A stretch of DNA of 6,208 bases, from NCBI GenBank assembly GCA_900555225.1, contig USKL01000093.1, positions 1 through 6,208 on the forward strand, in the 5' to 3' direction. This document shows positions 1 through 4,920 of this stretch, piece after piece; position 1 is the first letter of the stretch, and every line of letters begins with the position of its first letter. Made by a program: the position numbers and the translations under genes. This DNA comes from an uncultured Collinsella sp. (GTDB lineage Bacteria > Actinomycetota > Coriobacteriia > Coriobacteriales > Coriobacteriaceae). The notes under the pieces were generated by a model. The model was not told the origin of the DNA. It ran no database searches and was given only the letters and a program-made list of their open reading frames with translations.

Positions 1-166
1 TTGCGAGGTAGTTAAAGATGAGTGAGATGATAAAGCCGCTGGTGTTGGCGATTAGGATGTTGAGGCCCAGACCGTAGTGGAGCAGATTCATAATGCCAAA
101 GTCGATAACCGTGGCAATGACACCGACGACGCCAAATTTCATGATCTGCGCAAGGAGCTTTTGCAT
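1..166 (-). CDS. GtrA-family membrane protein, N-terminal part (cut by window edge)
   Basis: The first 55 residues are visible, starting at ATG 164-166; the reading frame is open through the window edge, so the 3' part is missing. The sequence begins MQKLLAQIMKFGVVG and continues with two hydrophobic stretches, about residues 9-30 and 35-54, ending in FNYLA. A short basic start, the FGVVGVxATxIDF pattern in helix 1 and an N-T-x-G-F-xxSxxFNY pattern in helix 2 are typical of GtrA-like proteins (PF04138). These are four-helix membrane proteins thought to help move or process polyprenyl-linked sugars for cell-envelope polysaccharide. An AAGG (positions 175-178, minus strand) lies 8 nt before the start and serves as a modest ribosome binding site. 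Residue 9 is also Met (ATG 140-142), but the upstream start has the better site. It lies 78 nt downstream of fbp on the same strand, so co-transcription is possible. The family call is from pattern recognition; the substrate is unknown. Confidence 0.8.
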   Translation of the reverse strand, partial: MQKLLAQIMKFGVVGVIATVIDFGIMNLLHYGLGLNILIANTSGFIISLIFNYLA

Positions 167-195
167 GGTACCTGCCTTAAGCCGGCGCCGGGGCG

Positions 196-238
196 CCGTG
201 GGGATGACAAACTTAGCAAGTTTAGCCAATCCCCGCGG
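196..238 (-). repeat. Compound inverted repeat between fbp and gtrA-like gene
   Basis: Two nested inverted repeats lie in the 78-nt gap. The outer arms are 196-205 and 229-238, ten pairs with one imperfect position. The inner arms AAACTT 209-214 and AAGTTT 218-223 are perfect around a 3-nt loop. On the minus-strand transcript this would fold 6 nt after the fbp stop codon. No run of U follows, so it is not a textbook intrinsic terminator. It could stabilise the fbp mRNA end or reduce read-through into the downstream gene. The fold is seen by eye; the function is inference. Confidence 0.4.
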
Positions 239-244
239 GTGGTG

Positions 245-2149
245 CTAGGCGCGCTCCTCGATAGCACCGTTTCTATATGCATCGAGGAGCTGGCGCAGGT
301 CCTGGATTTGGCTGCGGATCTTGGCGCCAGTATCGGTGTCGCTTACCATGCGGCGACGGTCTGCTTGGTCAAAACGGTTGGTCTCGCTTTCGATGTCCAC
401 GTTGCGCGTGAGTGCCTCGGCAACCGTCGTAAAGGCCCGGTGCGACTTGAGGCGGCAGCCGCGCGAGCTCGAGATGAGCGTATAGCCGGCGATGCCCGTC
501 TTGGGATGGTAAGCGCGGCAGAAGCCGCCATCGATGACCAGCAGCTTGCCCTCGGCGCGGATGGGCTGCTCGCCCTTGGTAGTTTTAACGGGCGTGTGGC
601 CGTTGATGATGTGGCCGGTCGGCGAGCATGCCATGGGCGCGACGCCAAACTCGCGCATGATGTCATCGCAGACCGAGGGCGACTTGGTAAGCGTAAAGTA
701 CGGATCCATTGGCTCGACCCAGGTGCTCTTATCGGCGATATAGGCGCGCTCAAAGGTACGCACCAGGCGTCCGCTGGCGGGTGAGTTAAAGCCAATCCAC
801 AGGTACCACATCCAGTCGAGAGCGTCGCGGTCGCCCACGCGCCAGGCGCGGCGGGCGATGTGGTCGCAAAAATCGAGATAATCGCGGCCAGCGTGCCAGG
901 TGCCCAGACAGTTCATGCTGCTAAAGGTGCCGTCTTCGTTGAGCGGAACGCAGCCGTGGAAGAGCAGGTTGCCGTTGGCGACCTTGTACATCGAGCCGTG
1001 GGAATAGAGGAAATCGATATGGCGATGCAGGTGATCGGCGGTGACAAACTCGGACACGAGCTTGTCGATGATGTGCTGCTCCTGGGGCGTTAGCGTATAG
1101 GGGTCCGCCGGGTCGACGGTGGGGAAGTCGTTGGTCGTGAGCGGCCACACGCTGCCGTCGGCGAGCGTGACCGTGCCGGTGTCGTGGTCGATCTTGTCGA
1201 GTAACAGGCGGTTGGTCATATCGAACTCGGGGTGGCGCTGGATAATCTGGCCCTCGAGCTTAAAGAGCAGCACGTTGATGGCCTTGATCAGCGGGGTGAT
1301 GGACTCACCGGCGGTATAGGTGGCATCGGCAAAGGCGACAAGCTCACGCAGCGAGATGCCGTAGTCGTTCTCTAGAATTTCGTAGTTGTCGTAGCGTAGG
1401 TTGTTGCGCAATACCGTGGCGATGCAGGCGGGCTCCCCCATCCACAGCACGTCGTGGTTGCCCCACTGGATGTCGAGCGAATGGTAGGTGAGCAGGCGGT
1501 CCATAATCTTGGCCGCGCCGCCGCCGCGGTCGAAGATATCGCCCACCAGGTGCAGGTGGTCGACGGCCAGGCGCTTGATGAGCGAAGCGAGCGACTCGAT
1601 AAAGTCGTCGGCGCTGGCGGTCTCCAGGATGGACTCCACGATGCGCTCGTGATAGCGCACGCGATAGTTGTTCTCGTCCGGGTGCGTGTGCAACAACTCG
1701 TCGATGATATAGGCGTAGTCGCGCGGGATGGCCTTACGCACCTTGGAGCGCGTGTAGCGGCTCGAAAGCGAGCGTGCGACCATGATGAGCTGGTCAAGCA
1801 TCGTCTTGTACCAAGTTGGCGAGTCCTCGCGCTGGCTGCGGACCAGCTCAATCTTCTCGCGCGGGTAGTAAATGAGCGTGCACAGCTCGCCCTTTTCGTC
1901 AAAGGAGAGCGTGTCGCCAAAAATCTCGTCGACATGCTCGCGCACGACGCCCGAGCAGTTGTTGAGGATGTGCATAAAGGCTTCGTACTCGCCGTGCACG
2001 TCGCTCATAAAATGCTCGGTGCCCTTGGGTAGGTTGAGGATGGCCGAGAGGTTGATAATCTCGGTAAATGCGGATTGTTCGGTGGGGAACTGTCTCGACA
2101 GCAGGCGCAGATACTTGAAGTCTTGCGGGTTGCGATCGAATGCGACCAT
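245..2149 (-). CDS. fbp: Fructose-1,6-bisphosphatase, class III
   Basis: A 634-residue protein that hydrolyses fructose 1,6-bisphosphate to fructose 6-phosphate and phosphate, the committed step of gluconeogenesis in the cytoplasm (EC 3.1.3.11). It matches the class III, Firmicutes-type enzyme (FBPase_2 family), and is slightly shorter than the roughly 670-residue Bacillus enzyme. Metallophosphatase motifs are in order: SDVHGEY at residues 49-55, GDIFDRG at 203-209, WGNHD at 229-233, FHGC at 397-400 and INGHTP at 515-520. Their Asp, His and Asn residues would bind the two metals, usually Mn2+ in this class. All expected catalytic motifs are present, so it should be active. ATG 2147-2149 is chosen because GGAAGG (2156-2161, minus strand) sits 6 nt before it. 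A TTG 45 nt upstream (2192-2194) extends the frame but has no ribosome binding site and falls inside the spacer of an inverted repeat. The gene is divergent from degV and followed by a GtrA-family gene. Class III enzymes are often regulated metabolically, but no such signal is proven here. Confidence 0.96.
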   Translation of the reverse strand: MVAFDRNPQDFKYLRLLSRQFPTEQSAFTEIINLSAILNLPKGTEHFMSDVHGEYEAFMHILNNCSGVVREHVDEIFGDTLSFDEKGELCTLIYYPREKIELVRSQREDSPTWYKTMLDQLIMVARSLSSRYTRSKVRKAIPRDYAYIIDELLHTHPDENNYRVRYHERIVESILETASADDFIESLASLIKRLAVDHLHLVGDIFDRGGGAAKIMDRLLTYHSLDIQWGNHDVLWMGEPACIATVLRNNLRYDNYEILENDYGISLRELVAFADATYTAGESITPLIKAINVLLFKLEGQIIQRHPEFDMTNRLLLDKIDHDTGTVTLADGSVWPLTTNDFPTVDPADPYTLTPQEQHIIDKLVSEFVTADHLHRHIDFLYSHGSMYKVANGNLLFHGCVPLNEDGTFSSMNCLGTWHAGRDYLDFCDHIARRAWRVGDRDALDWMWYLWIGFNSPASGRLVRTFERAYIADKSTWVEPMDPYFTLTKSPSVCDDIMREFGVAPMACSPTGHIINGHTPVKTTKGEQPIRAEGKLLVIDGGFCRAYHPKTGIAGYTLISSSRGCRLKSHRAFTTVAEALTRNVDIESETNRFDQADRRRMVSDTDTGAKIRSQIQDLRQLLDAYRNGAIEERA

Positions 2150-2155
2150 GAAACA

Positions 2156-2161
2156 CCTTCC
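2156..2161 (-). promoter_or_regulatory. Ribosome binding site of fbp (decides the start)
   Basis: The minus strand reads GGAAGG, then 6 nt, then ATG at 2149. It supports the ATG start over the upstream in-frame TTG at 2194, which has no purine-rich site in front of it. Confidence 0.8.
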
Positions 2162-2176
2162 GATGGAGCTGGTAAA

Positions 2177-2206
2177 ACTGATAAACAGCGTCAAACGTTT
2201 ATCAGT
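2177..2206. repeat. Perfect 10-bp inverted repeat upstream of fbp (candidate operator or leader hairpin)
   Basis: ACTGATAAAC at 2177-2186 and its exact reverse complement GTTTATCAGT at 2197-2206 flank a 10-nt spacer. The inner edge is 38 to 47 nt, and the left arm 28 to 37 nt, upstream of the fbp ATG. The arm centres are 20 bp apart, about two helical turns, which fits a dimeric repressor binding one face of the DNA. As RNA the arms could form a 10-bp, A+U-rich stem just upstream of the ribosome binding site. A TTGACG, a fair -35 hexamer, lies at 2189-2194 on the minus strand within the spacer, but no convincing -10 follows at the right distance. I do not match it to the Rex or CcpA consensus. 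The palindrome is certain; its role is inference. Confidence 0.5.
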
Positions 2207-2432
2207 ATGCGCCGCTTTTGTTTCGATTTTGCGCCAGCGGCTGAATTGTCGGCTGAACGGTTTGGTAAATCGATTTAGTGAAGGTAGATGTGTCGGTTGG
2301 GTGGAGACGACAGAGGGTGTTTTCTCAGATATTTATGCGTGGGGTCGGTGGAGACGATGGTGGTAAAGATGTTCGCTATTATTGCTTCGATTTGGTAAAT
2401 AGTGGACATATGTACCGTATGTAGGCTCACTG

Positions 2433-2441
2433 TGCGATAAT
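2433..2441 (+). promoter_or_regulatory. Candidate extended -10 promoter of degV
   Basis: TGCGATAAT combines an extended TG motif (2433-2434) with the -10 hexamer GATAAT (2436-2441), one base from TATAAT. No good -35 hexamer lies 16-18 bp upstream, which is common for extended -10 promoters. Transcription would start near 2448, leaving about 22 nt of leader before the ATG at 2470 and including the AAGGAG site. The -10 lies inside an imperfect 16-bp dyad (2433-2448) with TGCG and CGCA ends, which could be an operator. Predicted by eye. Confidence 0.45.
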
Positions 2442-2457
2442 TTGCGCAGTAATGAGT

Positions 2458-2463
2458 AAGGAG
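2458..2463 (+). promoter_or_regulatory. Ribosome binding site of degV (decides the start)
   Basis: AAGGAG followed by a 6-nt spacer and ATG at 2470-2472. It excludes the in-frame ATG at 2452, which lies upstream of this site and only about 4 nt after the predicted transcription start. Confidence 0.85.
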
Positions 2464-2469
2464 CCTCAT

Positions 2470-3360
2470 ATGAGTGATTTTGTCCTGACCTGTGAATCTG
2501 CCGCCGACCGAACTCGGGAGTTCTTTGAATCGCGCAATATTCCCGTCGCGTATTTTCATTACGAGATCGACGATGTTGTCTATACGGACGATCTGTATCA
2601 GTCGATTACGCCGGACAAGTTTTTTGCCCAGATTGCCGCGGGCGCCATGCCCAAGACGTCTCAGGTGAGCGTGGGTGAGTACGAGGAGTTTTGGGAGCCG
2701 TTTGTTGCCGAGGGTAAAGACGTGCTGCACCTGACGTTGTCGTCGGGTATTTCGGGCACGTATGGATCGGCCTGCGTCGCGGCGCAGATGCTCGCGGATC
2801 GCTATCCCCAGGGCGGCAAGGTGCGCGTCATCGATTCGCTGGGGGCGTCTTCGGGCTTTGGTCTGTTGCTGGAATATGCCGCCGACGTGCGCGATAGCGG
2901 GGCTTCACTCGACGAGACGGCCGCTTGGATTGAGGAGCATAAACTCAACCTGCACCACTGGTTCTTCTCGACCGATCTGTCGAGCTACCTGCGCGGCGGT
3001 CGCATTTCGGCCGCGAGCGCGATCATCGGCACGGCGCTCAAGATTTGCCCGCTTATGACGGTCGATTGCGAAGGTAAGCTGTCGCCACGTGAGAAGATTC
3101 GCACTAAGAAGCGCGCGATTTCCGAGATGGCTAAGACCATGATGGCACACGTGCTGGACGGTGCGGATTATTCGGGTAAGTGCATCATGTCGCACTCGGC
3201 GTGCCGCGAGGATGCCGAGGCAGTTGCGGCGCTGATTGAGGAACAGGTTCCGCAGCTTAAAGGCAAGATTGAGATCAATGACATCGGTACTCTGATTGGC
3301 TCGCATACCGGACCTGGTACGGTGGCGCTCTTCTTTATGGGCGACAAGCGCGTGGATTAA
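2470..3360 (+). CDS. DegV family protein (FakB-type fatty-acid-binding protein)
   Basis: A 296-residue DegV protein, the usual family length. Members bind a single fatty acid; as FakB they present it to the kinase FakA, which makes acyl-phosphate for phospholipid synthesis from external fatty acids. Seen here: an N-terminal strand FVLTCESAAD (4-13), PKTSQVSVGEY at 61-71, LSSGISGTY at 90-98, LRGGRIS at 174-180 and IGSHTGPGTVALFF at 276-289. The TSQ and SSGISGTY loops carry the Thr and Ser residues that hold the fatty-acid carboxylate in known structures, and the HTGPG loop is the family's C-terminal signature. The Asp usually seen in the first strand (often TDS) is replaced here by CES, a small departure. 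It has no signal peptide or membrane segment, so it is cytoplasmic. No FakA gene is in the window, so the partner is inferred. It is monocistronic in this view, ending at a hairpin shared with the converging TIM-barrel gene. Confidence 0.93.
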   Translation: MSDFVLTCESAADRTREFFESRNIPVAYFHYEIDDVVYTDDLYQSITPDKFFAQIAAGAMPKTSQVSVGEYEEFWEPFVAEGKDVLHLTLSSGISGTYGSACVAAQMLADRYPQGGKVRVIDSLGASSGFGLLLEYAADVRDSGASLDETAAWIEEHKLNLHHWFFSTDLSSYLRGGRISAASAIIGTALKICPLMTVDCEGKLSPREKIRTKKRAISEMAKTMMAHVLDGADYSGKCIMSHSACREDAEAVAALIEEQVPQLKGKIEINDIGTLIGSHTGPGTVALFFMGDKRVD

Positions 3361-3401
3361 TTTGCCCCATCACGTCGCTGCATGATTGCTCAAACGAAAA
3401 C

Positions 3402-3437
3402 GGCCCGTCTCACGTTTGTGGGGCGGGCCTTGCTGTT
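3402..3437. terminator. Shared terminator-like hairpin between degV and the TIM-barrel gene
   Basis: Arms 3402-3413 and 3418-3429 form a 12-bp stem with a GTTT loop. On the plus strand ten pairs are Watson-Crick and two are G-U, followed by TTGCTGTT, a weak U-tract. On the minus strand the two G-U positions become C-A mismatches, but the arm is followed by GTTTTCGTTT, a better U-tract. It lies 41 nt after the degV stop and 12 nt after the stop of the converging gene, and probably serves both. Confidence 0.8.
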
Positions 3438-3441
3438 GCGG

Positions 3442-4533
3442 CTAGCGTTTCTTTCCGCGGAAGAAAAAGCCGTGCAGTGACGGCTTGAGGCCGCGATTGG
3501 CGCGATGCTCCTCGACGCGCTCGTGGATCGAAGCGACGCGCTCGATGACTTCGTCGGGAATCGGCACGTCAGGATTCATGTTCTCGACCTGGCTGACCTC
3601 GGCGGCGGCGACCTGGTCGATAATGGGCACATCGTCGCGCGAGATGACAGGTGTGGCGTCTTCCTTCATCTTGCGATAACGCTGCATCATGTCGGTCTGT
3701 AGCTGCTGGGCCGAAGGCGGCGTCCAGATGATGGCGTTGGCGCCGGCGGCGATGGTTTCACGGATGCTCTCGGGCGTCTTGCCGCCCGGTGCGATGAGCG
3801 GCAGGTTGGGATAGTGCTCGCGCAGTTCACGCAGGACCTGGGGTGTGTTCTTGCCGGCGGCGATGTTGAGAATCTTGGCGCCGGCGCGCACCTTGGCGTG
3901 AGCATCATCGTCGCAGCGAACGACCGTGGCGATGACGGGGATGTCGGCGATGTTGGTGATGTGCTCTACCATCTCGGCAGTAGCGGGGGAGTTGACCACG
4001 CAGCCCGCCGCGCCCTGCATCTCGGAGACGGCTGCCATCTGCACGGAGCGCTTACCGGTCGTAGTTCCGCCGCCCACGCCTACAAAGACCGGGCACTCGG
4101 CGACGGTCAGCAGCGCTTGCGTAATGGCGGGCTGCGGCGTGAAAGGGTAGACCGCAAAGACGGCATCGGCGTTGGAGTTGCGGATAACCGCGACGTCGGT
4201 GGTGTAAATGAGCGACTTGATGCGTCGGCCGAAGAGCGTAAAGCCGCTGGCCTCCTCGATCTCGTCGGGCATGCGAAGGGCCGCCTTGCGCAAACGCCCG
4301 TCGATGGGCAGCGGCTCCATGGGGAGCAGTCCGTTGGGGGTCACGGCTACCTGGGGCTCGGTGAACTCGTCTGCGAGCTCGACCTCGGAAAAATCGACCG
4401 AGGCGACGATGTCCTCGTGAACCTCGGCAGGTACATCGATGGGAGCTTGGTCGTTTGCCGCGGCAGGCGTGTCGAAGGAGCTGGTGCCGACGAAGGCGTC
4501 GACGCGCTCATTTAGATCGTTGAGGGTATCCAT
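3442..4533 (-). CDS. TIM-barrel protein of uncharacterised 'hydrolase'-annotated family, with extra N- and C-terminal tails
   Basis: A 363-residue protein. The core, about residues 87-290, resembles a family of (beta/alpha)8-barrel proteins in Firmicutes and Coriobacteria usually annotated only as hydrolase; I know no proven reaction. Core features are FGRRIKSLIYTTDVAVIRN (101-119), NADAVFAVYPFTPQP (121-135), VFVGVGGGTTTGKRS (149-163) with a Gly-rich loop, IPVIATVV (198-205), AGAKILNIAAGK (217-228), LPLIAPGGKTPESI (244-257) and AGANAIIWTPPS (263-274). Repeated strand-AGA and GG-loop patterns are those of phosphate-binding TIM barrels. Residues 1-70 are acidic and low in complexity, and residues 291-363 form an acidic, probably helical tail ending in the basic GFFFRGKKR. 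These tails may be lineage-specific. ATG 4531-4533 is the first possible start after an in-frame stop at 4546-4548. It has no ribosome binding site, and a -10-like TAGAAT lies just upstream, so the mRNA may be leaderless. A start near residue 72 or 88 is possible but no better supported. No signal peptide is seen; cytoplasmic. Confidence 0.8.
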   Translation of the reverse strand: MDTLNDLNERVDAFVGTSSFDTPAAANDQAPIDVPAEVHEDIVASVDFSEVELADEFTEPQVAVTPNGLLPMEPLPIDGRLRKAALRMPDEIEEASGFTLFGRRIKSLIYTTDVAVIRNSNADAVFAVYPFTPQPAITQALLTVAECPVFVGVGGGTTTGKRSVQMAAVSEMQGAAGCVVNSPATAEMVEHITNIADIPVIATVVRCDDDAHAKVRAGAKILNIAAGKNTPQVLRELREHYPNLPLIAPGGKTPESIRETIAAGANAIIWTPPSAQQLQTDMMQRYRKMKEDATPVISRDDVPIIDQVAAAEVSQVENMNPDVPIPDEVIERVASIHERVEEHRANRGLKPSLHGFFFRGKKR

Positions 4534-4542
4534 GGAGGCTCG

Positions 4543-4548
4543 ATTCTA
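4543..4548 (-). promoter_or_regulatory. Candidate -10 element of the TIM-barrel gene (leaderless transcript?)
   Basis: The minus strand reads TAGAAT, one base from TATAAT, ending 9 nt before the ATG. A transcript from it would begin about 0-3 nt before the ATG, leaving no room for a ribosome binding site. None is seen: the bases before the ATG are pyrimidine-rich. A convincing -35 is absent at 16-18 bp. Leaderless genes are common in Actinobacteria, which makes this plausible but unproven. Confidence 0.35.
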
Positions 4549-4683
4549 TGTGATGATGGCCGGCGCGATGCAGCCGGAATTGCGAATGCTAAATCGTTTG
4601 ACGAGTTGATTTTTCCCCGCCGCGCCATCCGTTAGACCGAAGGGCCGGCGAACGTGAAGGAGCTGTGGTGGCGGGTATCGAGG

Positions 4684-4692
4684 TGCTATCTT
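4684..4692 (+). promoter_or_regulatory. Candidate extended -10 promoter of the small membrane protein gene
   Basis: TGCTATCTT carries the extended TG and a hexamer matching TATAAT at four of six positions. Initiation near 4699 would give a leader of about 26 nt that includes the GAGGTG ribosome binding site. There is no clear -35. The prediction rests on a short motif. Confidence 0.3.
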
Positions 4693-4724
4693 GAAAGCCC
4701 CGTTTAAAAGAGAGGTGACGCGGT

Positions 4725-4895
4725 ATGGAATTGACAGCAATGTTTGGCTCGATCGGCCTGTGTGTGGGCGCAATCGTTGCCGCCGCGGTCATCTACTTTG
4801 TGGTCACGGCCATTAAGGGCAAAAGGGTCGAACGCAAGGAGCGTGCGATGCTTAAACAGCATTGCGACCAGCAGGGCAAACGCGCACGGAGATAG
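4725..4895 (+). CDS. Small single-pass membrane protein, 56 residues, unrecognised
   Basis: ATG 4725-4727 to TAG 4893-4895 encodes 56 residues. Residues 4-30 are almost wholly hydrophobic (TAMFGSIGLCVGAIVAAAVI, then YFVVTAI) and make one transmembrane helix. Residues 31-56 are strongly basic, with about eleven Lys and Arg, and end in GKRARR. By the positive-inside rule the tail should be cytoplasmic, with the N-terminus outside. GAGGTG (4712-4717) lies 7 nt before the ATG, a good ribosome binding site, and an extended -10 lies further upstream. The clean start signal and hydrophobic-then-basic layout argue for a real gene despite its length. The gene fills most of the space between the divergent TIM-barrel gene and the convergent methyltransferase gene. 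I do not recognise a family, and similar short proteins exist with many unrelated roles. The two Cys residues, 13 and 47, are of unknown importance. Confidence 0.7.
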   Translation: MELTAMFGSIGLCVGAIVAAAVIYFVVTAIKGKRVERKERAMLKQHCDQQGKRARR

Positions 4896-4920
4896 CTTGT
4901 TGAGTTTTTGATCCGTGCGC
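4882..4920. terminator. Inverted repeat between convergent genes, candidate shared terminator
   Basis: GCGCACGGA (4882-4890) and its exact reverse complement TCCGTGCGC (4912-4920) form a 9-bp G+C-rich stem with a 21-nt loop. The left arm lies in the last codons of the small membrane protein gene; the right arm touches the last base of the methyltransferase stop codon. Flanking T-runs are short (GCGTTTT at 4926-4932 on the plus strand, and GCGTTTG beyond the minus-strand arm). The large loop makes it a weaker terminator than the one at 3402, but the position between convergent genes fits. Confidence 0.5.

Larger units (their letters stand above)
2150..2469. other. Divergent intergenic region between fbp and degV
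   Basis: About 320 bp hold no gene I can support. The region contains the fbp leader with its inverted repeat (2177-2206), the degV promoter (near 2433-2441) and the degV ribosome binding site (2458-2463). Between them are two short direct repeats: TTTGGTAAAT at 2261-2270 and 2391-2400, and GGTGGAGACGA at 2300-2310 and 2347-2357. Open frames crossing the region on both strands have no start signal and no recognisable protein character. Base composition is more A+T-rich toward the degV end, as expected of a promoter region. Confidence 0.6.

Noticed and set aside
77..784. 235-residue plus-strand open frame antisense to fbp and the gtrA-like gene
   Set aside because: It overlaps two well-supported genes on the other strand, has no ribosome binding site or recognisable motif, and is the kind of shadow frame G+C-rich coding DNA produces.
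1454..2032. 192-residue plus-strand open frame inside fbp
   Set aside because: It lies wholly antisense to conserved fbp sequence; the composition (Val, Ala, Asp, His rich) is typical of a complement-strand shadow.
2192..2194. Upstream TTG start for fbp (15 residues longer)
   Set aside because: It has no ribosome binding site and lies within the spacer of the inverted repeat, while the ATG at 2149 has GGAAGG at good spacing.
2191..2204. CcpA-type cre site in the fbp upstream palindrome
   Set aside because: TCAAACGTTTATCA has the general look, but the central CG is one base out of register with the cre consensus, and the dominant symmetry is the longer ACTGATAAAC repeat.
2275..2730. 151-residue minus-strand open frame crossing the degV start and the intergenic region
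   Set aside because: Over half of it is antisense to the degV coding region, it shows no domain, and it would run through the degV promoter and ribosome binding site.
3814..4515. 233-residue plus-strand open frame antisense to the TIM-barrel gene
   Set aside because: The TIM-barrel frame has clear family motifs; the antisense frame shows low-complexity Gly, Val and Asp runs and no domain.
4560..4577. CCGGC/GCCGG inverted repeat upstream of the TIM-barrel gene
   Set aside because: Only five pairs around an 8-nt loop in G+C-rich sequence; expected by chance and not placed as a terminator or clear operator.
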